Below, one piece after another: positions 25,301 through 37,190 of a stretch of 64,000 nucleotides of DNA. A model generated the notes under the pieces. It was not told the DNA's origin, searched no databases, and was given only the letters and a program-made list of their open reading frames with translations. The stretch is from Lasiodiplodia sp. COLG20 (taxonomy: Eukaryota > Ascomycota > Dothideomycetes > Botryosphaeriales > Botryosphaeriaceae): the NCBI GenBank assembly GCA_009801085.1, contig VNWV01000008.1, forward strand, positions 930,001 to 994,000, read 5' to 3'. The position numbers and the translations under genes were made by a program. Numbering within the stretch: the stretch's first letter is position 1; every line of letters begins with the position of its first letter.

Positions 25301-27077
25301 GGAATTCTTGTGCCGGGCTCGGCCCCTGGACTGCACATACTGGATCATCGTTTTGTAAATGTCGAATCGGACAACGAGGTTGCAGTCGGGTATGTCGAGG
25401 CCTTCCTCAGCAACAGAGGTTGCAAACAAGCAGTTCAATTCCCCCTTTTTGAATTTTAAGAGAGTCATGACCTGGTCGCGGAAGGTGATGTTGAGGTCAA
25501 TCCCTTTGCCCGTACTACCGACGATCATACCGGATTTGAGGTGCTGGCCTCCAATGCTGCTGAAGACGCGGTGTAACAGACGAGCAGTGTCTCGCCGCTC
25601 GACGAAGACGATGCACCTTGCTTTGGTTGGCCGTTCGAAGTACCGGAACAGCCAAGTGTGCAGCTCCAAGACCTTTGAACTCAGATATGTCAAGTTCAGC
25701 TGAGGTTCGCCGAACATATGACTGCTAACCATCTCTGCAGCTTCTCTCAATCTTGCTACCTCCTCGTCGAGGGCCGAAATCGTCTTGAACCTTTTGTTTC
25801 GGTGATATTCTTGTTCCCGACGGCTCTCAAGCTTCTTTGCCTCTTCCTCCTGGAGAGCATAAAACCAGAACATGTCTGAGCACCATGCACCGAGCTGAGA
25901 GCTTGCTTCTTTGGAAGACTGAAAGAGAGTGCGGAATGCTTCCATGTCGGCGAACTTCTCTTTCATCTTGATATGCAGCGGTGTCTCAAACGGCTTCTCA
26001 AGGGGGGCGTATATCACCACGTTCTCGTCCGGGCGGCTGATTGTCTTGCGCAGTAGGTCCAGGTTTGAGGTGGTTGCGATGCGGCAATGCAATAGTGCTT
26101 CGAGATCGCTAGCGGCTTGAGCAACGTCCACCTTTGCATCCACCGGCGAGGCTGTCATTCCGAATATTCTGGGACGTTTGCTCTGATCTGTAGGCACGTA
26201 GTAATCATTGATGATCTTAGCGTAGCTGTGGCCCTTTTTGGCATGATGAGCTTCGTCGAAGATTAGTAGATTGATCTGCTCCATGGTGATGAAGGAATGC
26301 ATGAGGCACTGGGCGAGAACTTCAGCGGTGCAGACAAGGACCATGTTCTGCTCGAAGTGCTTCGTCCAAGTCTGCTTTGACCAGAGATCACACCCCATTG
26401 CTCCGCAGAAGCGTTCCACCTTCTGATCGAGGTTAGACTCCAGAACAGCAAACTGCTGGAAAACCAATGTCACAGAATCAACCTATGATCTCTTTTCAGC
26501 GGATAGCTCAACAGATTTTGGGGTTAGTTGGGGAAAAAGAAGAAAGTCATACGAGGAAGAAGGAAATGCGAGGAGCTTTGCCCGCTGCACGATCCTCGAG
26601 CTCTTTGTCGATGATATGCTTAAGCAGAAGCACAGCGATGAGGGTCTTTCCCGAACCAGTATCAAGTACAGCGATGACATTCTCTTCTTTAGCTCTCTCG
26701 AAGAGCTCCAGCTGATATTCGCGTGGATCAGTTATGACGTTAGAATCTTGTTTGGCCAACAAGTTTCGAATGGAGAGGGAGTCATCATTGGCCGTCTTTA
26801 GAGCTTCCTTAACCTCTCGGTCCGTTACTTGTTCTGCACGTGTTGCAACCCATGCATTGAAGAGTGCTTGTTGCCGACGCTTCTTTTCCGAGATATTGTG
26901 AGCAATTCCAGAGTTTGGCAGGTCGTCGTCACTGTCTGAGTCTTCATAGTTCTTGGCAGGGTGCTGAGACTTGGCGACATCTTGAAGGGCGGCTGTCTCA
27001 AGTGGTGCGTGACCTGCGTCACAACTTGGAGACGATAAGTCTATCAGAAGTTCTCCTCCCGGCGAGCTGTGAGCCAT
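22331..27077 (-). CDS. DCL1: Dicer-like protein 1 (DCL1)
   Basis: A multidomain RNase III that cuts long dsRNA into small RNAs for gene silencing. Two exons are inferred, 27077-26553 and 26482-22331 (70-nt intron), giving 1558 aa. In order: DExD helicase with DTGSGKT (residues 139-145) and DEAH (251-254); helicase C with FATSVAEEGLDIPDCNLVVRFD and QSRGRARH; a Dicer dimerisation region; RNase IIIa with YERLEFMGD near residue 1084; RNase IIIb with YQRLEFLGD near 1289 and VEAYVGALFVDSEYD; and a dsRBD-like stretch with AKAKAAKFALDDLE. The tail has the CDCD cysteines typical of fungal DCL1. All catalytic motifs look intact. The start at 27077 (MAHSSPGGELL) is the first ATG in frame. It is divergent from TAP42. 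Confidence 0.95.
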
Positions 27078-27587
27078 GGTGTTCACAGCGGGAGATGCAG
27101 AGTGCGGGTATGCGACAGGCCAAGGTGGAGATGAGTGATGTCAGATTCAATGCGCTGTGTCGACAATAGGATGCACTGCCTGCGGCGAGTAGACGAAATG
27201 GAGAGAGGGTTAGCAGAAGATGTAGAGTGGATGGTTGAGCGAATGGCGCAGAGGTGTATCTTATGACCCGTCGGTTTGCTGTATGCGGAAGCTGCAAGCA
27301 ATCCTGCGTCGCAGCTGCCTGAATTAGCAGCCCGTGCTGAGGTCGGATTGCTCTCCAGGGTCTTGCATCTGCCGTGTCGGAGAGGCAAACAACTGGAAGT
27401 GCGCTGGCCGTGTGACGCAGCGGATGTCGTGGCCGGGGGTCGCGAGTGTCCGTGCGCGCGCATCATGGCGGACGCGCTAAGACACGGCGCACGTGACGAT
27501 GATTTTCCATGCAGTTCAGGTAGGTTCCTTCTCAGCGGCAACAACCTCCAACACAACAACACATCCCTACCACCCCAGACGTCGAAA
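27078..27587. promoter_or_regulatory. Shared divergent promoter of DCL1 and TAP42
   Basis: 510 bp between the two ATGs. The TAP42-proximal part is rich in CAACA/ACACC and ends in the leader AGACGTCGAAAATG. No TATA box was recognised. Inferred from orientation. Confidence 0.55.
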
Positions 27588-28763
27588 ATGAGCAACGAAT
27601 CTGAACAGCAGCCGCAGAGCCTTCGCGCTCTGTTTTCAAGTGCAGAGGCCAAAAGAAAAGACCTCGAGGCTACTTACGACTCAAACAGCGATGCTTACCA
27701 GCAGAAGCTCAGCTCAGCTATCGCCACCTATGAAGAGTGTCTGAAAGTGGCTGATCGCGTTTCGCTATTCAGCCCCAACGAGACTCTGGAGGATGTGTCG
27801 TCGGGGGATATTCAGTAGGGTGCATCGTCTTGATCTTTCCTTTCATCTTCTCATCTTCTCTGCAGATACATGATCATTAACTACCATCTGGCTGAGCTGC
27901 TCCAAAGGATCGTTGGCACAGACCGCAAGGCCACCCTTCTCAGTGCTCGAGGGTGCTACGAAAAATTCATGAAGTTGCTCGATAGCTACGATGTTTTGTC
28001 TAAACCCGACGCCAAGCTCTACGAGAAGTATCAGGAGTCCCCCAACTCCTTCTCTACTGCGTCTACCTCAGATGCCGCAGCCAGGCGAGAGACAAAGATC
28101 GCCCGCTTTAGAGCCGAAAAGGAGCTGAAAGCGAAGCTCGAGGTACGTTCGTCAGCAATATCACGTGGTCTCTTAGTAACTGGTGTCCAGCATCTCAACA
28201 AAAATCCAGCCGCTTTCCAGAATGACGAGGATGCTCTGCGTCAGCTGCACCTCACAAACATTGCTCTTTGCGTCCACCAGACTTTTGCGTCCCTTGAGTC
28301 GATAGCACAGGAACTGCAAATTCTGGCAATGGCTCCACCTGCGCCTCCACCGAATGCAGGCCCCGCTGCAGAGGATTTGCGGCAGCGTGACCGCCGAGGC
28401 GATGGTTATTCGGAGCGCCTGGATGCCCCTCTTGCGGGCCTGTCAAATCGCACTGGGCCTATCCTAAGCGCAGACGGAAAGCCGCTGCGACCCTTCACGC
28501 TTCTCGACAACAGGCAAAGGGTACAGCAAGGGGTCTTCCGACCAGATCACAGCTTACCCACCATGACCATCGACGAGTACCTCGACGAAGAAAGAAAGAG
28601 GGGAGGTATCATCGAAGGAGGCGGCGAGCAGTCGGGAATGCAACCAGAGCCGGATGAGGACAATATGGAGAAGGCCGATGCAGAGACGATCAAGGCACGT
28701 GCATGGGATGATTTCAAGGACGATAACCCCAAAGGAGCCGGCAACACGATGAACAGAGGTTAA
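27588..28763 (+). CDS. TAP42: TAP42/alpha4-family regulator of PP2A-type phosphatases in TOR signalling
   Basis: TAP42 binds the catalytic subunits of PP2A and Sit4 downstream of TORC1. Three exons are inferred: 27588-27814, 27866-28142 and 28191-28763 (introns of 51 and 48 nt), giving 358 aa. The N-terminal helical domain shows LRALFSSAEAKRKDLEATYD, then DIQYMIINYHLAELLQRI across the first splice. KIARFRAEKELKAKLE precedes the second splice. The C-terminal part has RPFTLLDNRQRVQQGVFRPD, SLPTMTIDEYLDEERKRGGI and the acidic/amide tail ending GNTMNRG, all hallmarks of the family. The second intron is a multiple of three without a stop, so an isoform with 16 extra residues is possible. Its downstream neighbour on the same strand is TSC1. 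Confidence 0.95.
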
Positions 28764-30915
28764 AGACACTGTCTGCAACCACATGGCTTAATTGGGTGCC
28801 GATTTTGGTTGCGTCGGTTCCGCCGGCAAAAGGGAGATTGGCGCGCGCCCAAATCGATGGCTGTCTTGGCCAGATCTCGGGCTACGAGTACTTAAGACAG
28901 CATCACTCCACAAAAGATGGGTGGATCAGTGGCACTCAGAGGCCGAGAGAAGCATTCTCGAATGAGACGTTAATTAATCTGCAACCCATGGCAAATTTGA
29001 GGATTCGACGTGTATCTCAGCCCGCTGGCACGATGGCTAAGAAGGGTAGCTCGCCGTGATGAAGATAGTACGTAGCTTTAGCCGAGGCTCGATCTTTAAC
29101 GACAGCCTCATGGAAGGTCCCGTCTGGCCGTCAGCACTCTCGGCAACGATGCTGCGCCCAGTTTGATTGATGGTCCCCTGAAGGCTGCGAATCCCTGATC
29201 GCCCGGCCGTTCGCGCACCGCAATAACAGTCGCGTGGGGTCGCTTTCTTATCTCGACCGCGTCATTATCATCGACTTACCACATGCGTTGTGAGCAATGC
29301 TTGCAACGGTAGTCTGATGGGGCGCGGATACGAAGCAGCCTAAACTAACCACGCCGCGAGCGCGCCGCGTCCAGAACGCAGCAGTGGCATGCTGTTCTGT
29401 AAGTGCAAAGTTTTCCACAACTAAGTAGGTAGTGGACTAGTTGATGCATTATGCGCGCGACGACAGGACGCATGTACGGTGTTTGCAGCTTTGCACACCG
29501 TCAGACGCTGAAGAGAGGGTCGCCATGCAGTGCACCCCGACGGGCCGGGGGAGCTTAAGATCCTGCCCGATTCTGCAGCAGAGGCTAGCGCGAAGAATAG
29601 CAGGATCTTCTATGCCTCAGCTTTTCTTTTAAAAACCACCATACGAGTAGTTGAAGCTACCGTCAGGACGAGAGTGTCGAATTAAAACTCTACATAGACG
29701 TCCATACGATAGCTTCAACTGCCCATGACATGAGCGAAAACAAATTACCGCCAGCCTTCGGATGCAATGCCCCTCTGTAGAATGGCTAAGCGGAAGGAAT
29801 AATAATGCAGCTGCAGGTACTTTGTGCAAGCGCGTTTTAGTGGCACCTCAGGCCGCCACACCAGGGGGACGATGGCTGCCGTGACGACGCTCGCGCGAGC
29901 GGTAGCCTCCTTGCGTGGATCGGCTGCGATCTCAGAGCTGCTGTGCTCGTGGGCGTCGGCAGGGTGGCTTCAGCCCACATCCGCACCTGGCGGCGATCAT
30001 CGGCGCCGGAGACTCATTGGAGGCCCAATGTCCGCCGGCTAACCTTATCACTGCGCTCGGATGGACCCTCTCTTCTCCAAAGGATGCTGCATGGCTGAGG
30101 CGCCTCGCACGCGGCACATCGGCTGCTAGCGCTGAGGGCTGGGTGGCAGCAGACCGATGACGCTGACGGCTGTCCTGTGTCTCAATGTCACAAAGCTTGG
30201 GCCGTGGGCCATGTCCTTGAGGCTTCCGGATGGGGCCGGCGGAAACGAGCGCAGCAGTTTTTTGGGCAGGTCCTGGGGGATGTGCTGAGGCGCTAGGCGG
30301 CGTCTGACCGTTTTCTCTAACGTCCCAGCGGCCGGGGCACAACCCCTACGGCAGCCTATCACTCTGGGCGGCGCGGGCAGTGGCATTCGAGAGGCCGCGT
30401 CGCATCCCAGTCGGGGGCTGCATCTGCATCCTGCCGCCCGCAACGAGAGCAGCGCAGGCGCTGTACAACATGCGATGGCGCAGCTGGGTGACGTTATGTG
30501 AAAGTATTCGTTATGGTTATGGCGGAGATAATGACGGGGGGCGCTCGGATGGTTGCGCCCACGCCTGCCCAGCCTGGCCTCTGCGGCGGCCAAGGATGCG
30601 CCAGGCCCCGGCAGTCTGGGTCACTTTGGCCCAATTCACAGAGCGCTGCACGAAACGACGTGAGCCGTCAATCTATTAGATTGCTACTGCCAGACGGCGT
30701 CGTCACATTGCTTATCAGCTCCATCAGTCCCAGCGACCTCTGATCTGCCACTGTGGTTGGCGGGAGCAGCCGGCGACCACGACTCGAGCGAATACATCAG
30801 CGAGCAAGCTCGCCCCGCCGACCCTGTCACGCCCACGAGCGCGACTATGCCGCGCTTTTTTGCGAACAGCTTTGAATCGTCGTAGCATCCCGCACCCACT
30901 GCGGAGCGCGCGCAA
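28764..30915. other. Intergenic region between TAP42 and TSC1
   Basis: 2.15 kb. From 28.8 to 29.8 kb it is mixed in composition and carries the palindromic element at 29647-29722. From about 29.83 to 30.9 kb it is GC-rich, with overlapping open frames on both strands that do not read as protein. The last part is presumably the TSC1 promoter. No RNA gene was recognised. Confidence 0.55.
29647..29722. repeat. Palindromic intergenic element, copy 2
   Basis: Two 24-nt arms (29647-29670 and 29699-29722) are reverse complements at 20 of 24 positions around a 28-nt loop. Both arms contain TAGCTTCAACT in the appropriate orientation. This is the best-preserved copy of the family. Confidence 0.75.
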
Positions 30916-33900
30916 ATGGCCGCCGCGTACGCCCTCCTGCTCTCCTCTCCTCCGCCCGCGCTGACCTAGGAATGCAGCTCTGTAAAGGACGCCGTCAAGG
31001 CGCTTGAGTCCGTCTTCGCCGGTCCAACCGTCGCATACCCGCTGCCCGACGAGCTCCAGCAGACCATCGAAGCCTTCGTCGACAAGCACCACGACATTGA
31101 CGACCAGGATTCGCAGCGCCTGCACGACGAGCTGCTGCAGACCTACAACAACCACGTTCAGGACGAGCCCGTCAAGCGCAGCGCATTCCTCAGCGTCCTC
31201 CGCCAAGTGCGCCCTGCCATTCGCGGCGATGCCCGTCTGTCGCAATGGTGGAGCCTGGTTATAAAGCCCGTAATAGACGGTGTAGGCCATAAGAGGGACG
31301 AAATTGAAGATGCGCGCGAGTTCGTGCTGGGGATCCTGGCCTATGAAGCTGACGGCGACGACGCCGAGCAGGCCCAAGCCGCCGCCTCGTACACTCAGAA
31401 GCTCTTGGAGTGCTATCTGAGACGCACTCGCATGCCGGCTGGAGAGAGCGACGTCATTACCCCCGAAGACGAGTATGTTGCGCGCGAGATAGAGTCGCTT
31501 CTGGTCATGTATGGCCGCAGGAAGCCTAAGGTACGTTGCCCGTTTGCCGGCAAGCGGCCCCAACCTAATTTCTAATAGGAGCTACTCCTCTCCCTGAACA
31601 ATCTATTCGTTCAGGCCAAGCATCGAGTCCAAGCCCTGGGTCTGCTCTGTACCTTCGTCCGCGTCCAACCCCCGCACCTCTACCTGGTCTCCGAAACGCC
31701 GCTTGTGGAGAACCTCGAAAAATGCTTGATGATTGACAAGTCTGCCACGGTCGTGGAGATGGCCCTCACCGTGCTCATCATGTTCATGCCGCACATCACC
31801 CGCGTATTAGTCTCTCACATGCCGAAGCTTTTCCTGATTTACAGTAGAGTTTTGTGCTGGGACCAGGTTACCGCGCCAATCCCGAACGAAACCCAAAAGA
31901 CAGAAGAAGCTATCGACACTGACTCCGACGAGGATTCTTCCGACGACGATCGTAGCGATCCGACCTGGGAGAGACTCGAGCACGCCTTTGATCACCCGGA
32001 AACATCGGCTCCCGGCGCGCTATATTACTTTACCTTCATTTATGGACTCTTTCCCGTCAATCTCATGAGCTACGTTCGTAAACCTAGGAGGTTCCTGAAG
32101 AACATCAACTATCTCGGTGCAGATGACCTGGTTCTGGATCCTGAGGCTATTCGACGTCGCACCGAGCCTTTCCGGCAGGTGCATCTCTTGCATCCCAACT
32201 TCTTCAACATGACTGCCGAGGAGGAGATGAGCGAGAGCCGTTGGCTCAAGAGTGACCCTGCCGATGTCGTCACGGAATGCATGAGCTTGTGCATGGCAGT
32301 GTCTGCATCTTTAGATGACCCCGGTCCACCGCCAACCGCCAAGCTACCCGATCTCCCGCAGCCTACCGCCCGGCCCGCCCATGTTTCTTTAGTTCCAACT
32401 GAAGATATACCTCCACTAGACGAGGACGGAACAACTTCCCCAACAGACGGAAAGCCCAGCAGCAGTTGGCGAAACACTCAATCTACCACTTTGACAAATC
32501 CGTCCTCCAAGGATTTTGTGCATCCTAGGAAGCTTTCTCCCCAGCCTCTTGGTGCTAGTCCTGATAGTCCTACCTTACCGGGAGCTACAATTCCACAGCT
32601 CGCTGAAAAGGAGCAACCACAGAACTTGGAAACGTCTTCAGCCCTTCTTGCTTCACCTCGGCTTGAAGCATTTACGCAAACACTCTCTGCAAACCACTAT
32701 CCGCTCTCACATACACACGCTCGGCTTGCGCAAAACCTTGCAACCCTGCAACGAGAGGTTATGCTACTGCGCAATGACCTGAACTTCGAACGGTACCTGA
32801 AGGCGCAACATCTATCCCACATCGGCCAACTTCAGCGGAGACATATCAAGGAAGCCACAGTTGAGGCGGAAACGCAAAATCTAATCAACACCAATAGGAC
32901 ACTGAAGGCCAAGCTGCAAAAGGCGAATGAGCTCTACGCACAGCTGAAGAAGGAGACGATGACCGGCAGGAATCAGTCAAAGAAGTGGGAGGGTGAACTG
33001 GGCTCGAAGCTCAAGACCTTCCGCGACGAGCAAAAGCAGTGGCACTCCGAGGAAGAGTTGTTTAAGGCAAAGCTTGCCAGGGCAGAGAAAGATTGCGAAC
33101 GTCTCCGGAGACTTCTTGTCGAGGCGGAAGCAAGGGAACTGAATTCAAAGCAAAACCTCAAGTCCATCGAAGTGGAGTTGGAAGAAATGGGCACGCTGAA
33201 ACAGGAGATCGAAAGCTTGCAGGCGAGACTGCGCGACTTCGAGCTCAAGGAGCTTGACTTCGAACACGCAAAGGATGAGCAAGAAATGCTGCGCAATGAG
33301 CTCAAGTTGGCCAACATGAAGCTCGATAGCCAAGACGCTGAACGGAGTAGAATTGCCAGGGCGTATGATCGCAAGTTTGCCCAGATCGAATCTCGCCAAC
33401 CGGTCGACATTGACACCAAGCACGACCCCACTCAGCTCCCAGCATCAGTGCAGCAGATGATCGACTCTGCTCTGGCTGCAAGCCATTCCAAATTCAACCA
33501 GTTGAGGAAGACGCACAACCGCCTTCTCCACCGATTCACCGAACTGGAAATGAAATGTCAAGCTCTTGAGGCTGAGGTGTCGTACGCAAGAGGTCGCACA
33601 GGCGGGAATGGCCACGGAAGCCACGACGCACACAGTCCCATCGAAGAGCATTCTTCCAGCGGGTTCATCAGAAAGCCTAGCACCGCAGGAAGCGGCAGCA
33701 TCGCCAGCAGTAGAGGGGCAAGTTTCGCGAACCGCTACGGCCCCAGAACTTACGCCGAGCCACTGCGGATGGATGTGCGCAGCGATGATGAATTCGACGA
33801 TGACTACAGCGAGTTCAACTATCCGACATCCTCATTCTCGGGATACGGTCACCGACCTTTCACAGCACGTCCCGAGCGCAGCGAGTCGCTTCCAACCAGA

Positions 33901-34362
33901 ACGTTTCATCCAATGGACACGCTAGGCCCCACATCTGAGCCGCAGTCTCCCACAGATACCATACATGCGCCTCGGTTCCACGCGTTCAATCCTACGGAGC
34001 CGCTCGGCTCATCCGATGGCCGTAGTACATTCAGCGCCAATACGAATGGCAGCGGTAGCGATAAGGACAACAAGGCAGCAAAAATAACACCAAAGTCGGA
34101 AATCCGGGTTTATGGCAGAGGTAAGTTCCACCACAATGATTACACTGAGTAGAGTTGGCATATTGCCTCGATATCGGAAGCATGCCGACTTCTGAGGGAA
34201 GATACAAGCCGAGAAAAGTGAGGCGCGGCTGTCATTGACACACAAGCTAATCCTTGCTCTTATGCAGGCGGCGCCCAAAACGTTGGCAAGAAGAAAGATC
34301 ATACGTCTAAATCCGGCACCGGCGGCTTCAGAGGCTTCAAGGGGCTGATGTCTCAGAACTGA
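30916..34362 (+). CDS. TSC1: Hamartin/TSC1 homologue
   Basis: Hamartin pairs with tuberin (TSC2) to restrain Rheb and TORC1. Four exons are inferred: 30916-30926, 30978-31530, 31579-34120 and 34268-34362 (introns of 51, 48 and 147 nt), giving 1066 aa. The 11-nt first exon is inferred from a GTACGC donor, a CTGAC branch site and a GCAG acceptor, which together read MAAASVKDAVKAL. The alpha-helical N-terminal domain includes SVLRQVRPAIRGDARLSQWW, SYVRKPRRFLK and the hamartin-type FRQVHLLHPNFF. A Pro/Ser linker and a long coiled coil (about residues 575-800) follow. The last exon supplies GGFRGFKGLMSQN, a conserved-looking C-terminus. Family identity is from memory of fungal hamartins and is strong in the N-terminal half. 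Confidence 0.88.
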
Positions 34363-35672
34363 TGAGTATCAGTTAAAGTGATTTGCATGCCTGTTGGGCA
34401 TTCAGCATGCACTTTTTCCCTCTCTGTGGTGGGGTTCAGATGCGTCTGCGTGCGACATGGACTGAGTCCAGAACGCTCTTACCCTCGCATCAGAGGGCAG
34501 TATGAGGGGGAAATTCAGGTGCCAGCCGTATGGCCCGTCGATCGCATCATTATCTACTTTGTCGAAGTATTCTCACACTCACTTTTGTCTTACATGTCTC
34601 CTTTGTTGAGCTTTTGTTCTGTCCTCACAATGGGCGTCTTGGAGATTCTATGTTTCAGCATTGGAAGAAAAGTTAACCAGGCATATGGATTTGGTTGTTG
34701 GATTCAGGACTGATATCTTGCACGTTCGAGACAAGGGCGTTCTTAGCGGAGAAGGGGTTTTTCAATGACGGGGCATCGAAATTTTTTGGGGCAAACTAAC
34801 GCTATTGGCCTGCTTTCTGCTTCTTAGATATTCTTCGTTCACTGCAACAAGGATTGGAAGAATTCGGTGCCTTTGGGGGGCTAGTGTGCCCGGAGCACAT
34901 GTTCCCATCTCATGTCTTTTGGGTGGCGCCTCAAAAGAGTGAAGCGTGGTGCCAGCAAAGGAGTGAAGTGGCCAGAAATGGTAAAAAGCAATAACTCATC
35001 ATGATTCAACGGCGTGACTACACGAAAAGTAATGATTGAGGTGCGACAAGCGCCCACAGGCACCCCTCCCTCCTGAGACCAATGCCGCCAGGCTACCCTG
35101 CTGGCGCCGCTCCGCCGACGGCACCCCCGTTGACCAAGAGACATGAAGAAAATGGGCGAAGCAGGTGTGGATACTTGTGGCAATGATCTTCACCGCCGCT
35201 ATTTCTCCTTTCAGGTAGATCTGCTGCCTCCTCATTGCTTTTTCTATTTCCTGGTATTGCATTCTCATGGAAGAATGCTCCTGTCATGTTCGATATTGTC
35301 ATACCTTTTTGAGTCGGTGGAAGTTTATTTAATGCAGCCTGCAGTTCTCTCACGTGCCGTCGTCCTCTCTCGTCAGCATCTACAGCGCTGTCGTGCTCCG
35401 TTTGCTACGATACACGTACCAGGATCCCCCCCTCTCTCCGATCATCTCTCTGAGAGACGTCACATCGCACCAGGAAAGTCTCCCGTTTCCCCTGCCGCCG
35501 CTGCCTGGAAGGCAGCAGAGAAAAAAGATATAATCCTGGGTTTCTCGCTACCGCGATTTGCTCGTTGTTCATAATCGTTGTTGCGCATATAGCCTTGTCA
35601 CACTGTGGCTGCGGGACCCGATACTACGGCGCCTCCCACTTCCGCCAGGTCGGAACTTGTGTGTGCGCGGCC

Positions 35673-35725
35673 GGGGGGTTTCGGGGACCGGGGTGTGGGC
35701 TTGCACACACACACACATGCAAGCC
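35673..35725 (+). other. G-quadruplex motif followed by a hairpin with a (CA)6 loop
   Basis: Four G-runs (35673-35678, 3583-86, 35690-35693 and 35697-35699, the second being 35683-35686) with loops of 3-4 nt satisfy the canonical quadruplex rule. The end of the last run overlaps a perfect 8-bp inverted repeat, GGCTTGCA (35698-35705) and TGCAAGCC (35718-35725), whose loop is six CA units. Both are read directly. Any function is unknown. Confidence 0.7.
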
Positions 35726-36990
35726 TTGTGGTGGGTACCCAACCGGACGGATCGATAAATCACTTTTTTTTTTTTTTCTTAGCGGCTGTTGGAATTGATA
35801 GATCGGCGAACCACTACTGCGTGGTGACCACCTTTCTCACGGAAAGACTGACTCAGCACCGTCATGCGTGTCGGCCCGGATGAGGGTCGGAGATGGAAGG
35901 AGCGATAGAGAGGTGGTTTTGTCATCGGCGTGGGTGTTATGACCGAGTTTCCGGTCAACTCCGGGGTGGACGGGCATGGGTCCGCTGCGAAGAATGGCAA
36001 CACGATCGGCGAGTTGCGCGTGGGGGCGTGGCATGATCGATACTGCTGATCAGCGCAGGAACAGGGACTTTTCCCTGCCAAGTTGCAGCATTCGGTGTAG
36101 ACAAGGTTCTGGGCTAGATGCAGGGCAATAGTGATCACCGTTGTGAACATTGGATAATTTAGTGCGGGCTGTTGAGGAGGTGGGACGTACTAAGTTAAGG
36201 CGCTTGCGGTTTTTCTTTTTATTTCTTATAATTTTTCTCCTTTCGTGCGCGAACGCACTGGAAGAGATGGACAGGTAACATCGTTAACGCTGAGATGAGA
36301 TAAGCTTCACGGTATCTACGTTCCCAATTATGGTGATATTTCTACTCAACTGCACATATCAACTAACCCAAAAAGGAAAGTTTGCGATGCCATTCAGAGT
36401 TCAATGACGGCCGTGGTGTATTTATACTTATTGCTCTCAATATTTCGCCGTAATAAATCCTGCTGCATCTCATTATTCACATTGAGCGATTTACTCGTCG
36501 CGTTGCGTTGGCGTTCGAAGGAGAGCCCACCTGCTTGTGGGTGGTCAAGGCTTGGTCCTTATTGCCATGCATTGTTAACTTTAACAGGCAGAATACGGCA
36601 TTACTACTAATGAGATGACTCCTGGCATGGAATTCTTCAACGCTGCCTTTCCCAAGGTAGACACGACCTTCGGGAATGCTTGGCTCACGTAACGATTAGG
36701 CAGCCTTGCAGTGCAGCCTGTTAATTCCCAGGCTGATACTAGGCGAATTGAAAAGAGCCCGAACGAACGGTTCCAAAGAGGCATGAGCAATGATGGGCAA
36801 TGTTTGTTTTGTATTACGGCACAGCCATTGGATGGACAGCAGTCAACCAATCACATGTGGGTCCTAGGCAGCACAGCCTTCGAAAGTCGACGTTGTGGTT
36901 CTCGCGCAGCAGGCCCCAGCCCAACGAAGCCCAGTCATCGTGTAAGCACAGGATTGGGGCTGCATCCTTAGAGAAAGCCTGCTATGTCAC

Positions 36991-37105
36991 TATAAATAGA
37001 CTATGCTACCTGTGCTGTCCAGCTCACCTTTGCAGACAAGTCAGCAACTTAACACATCACTTGAGGGATTGAAGCACGAAAGCTGCTCGAAAGTACAGTA
37101 TAAAT
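36991..37105 (+). promoter_or_regulatory. Two TATA boxes upstream of the unknown gene at 37191
   Basis: TATAAATA lies at 36991-36998 and TATAAAT at 37099-37105. The second is about 90 bp before the ATG, a plausible core-promoter distance. TATA boxes this clear are not seen before most other genes in the window, which suggests regulated rather than constitutive expression (inference). Confidence 0.55.
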
Positions 37106-37190
37106 CTCGCTCTTAGTCTTGAACCTCAAGTGAACAGCTCATCTCTGCTTTTGAAGATATCCGTCACCTCCGCATGTTTCAGTTGCAAAA

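Larger units (their letters stand above)
34363..37190. other. Large intergenic region downstream of TSC1
   Basis: 2.8 kb without a credible gene. It contains T-rich stretches, a G-quadruplex motif with an adjoining hairpin (35673-35725), a T14 tract (35764-35777) and an AT-rich segment around 36.2-36.5 kb. The last 250 bp is the promoter of the next gene, with two TATA boxes. Open frames at 35.1-36.0 kb and 36.6-37.1 kb overlap on both strands and resemble no known protein. Confidence 0.55.

Noticed and set aside
29420..29505. A further degenerate copy of the palindromic element near 29.44-29.50 kb
   Set aside because: Partial matches (ACTAGTTGATGC and GCAGCTTTGCACACCGT) are too weak to separate from chance by eye.
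36581..37072. Opposed open frames at 36.6-37.1 kb as a possible transposon relic
   Set aside because: Neither strand shows transposase, reverse transcriptase or terminal-repeat patterns, and the TATA boxes of the next gene lie in this segment.
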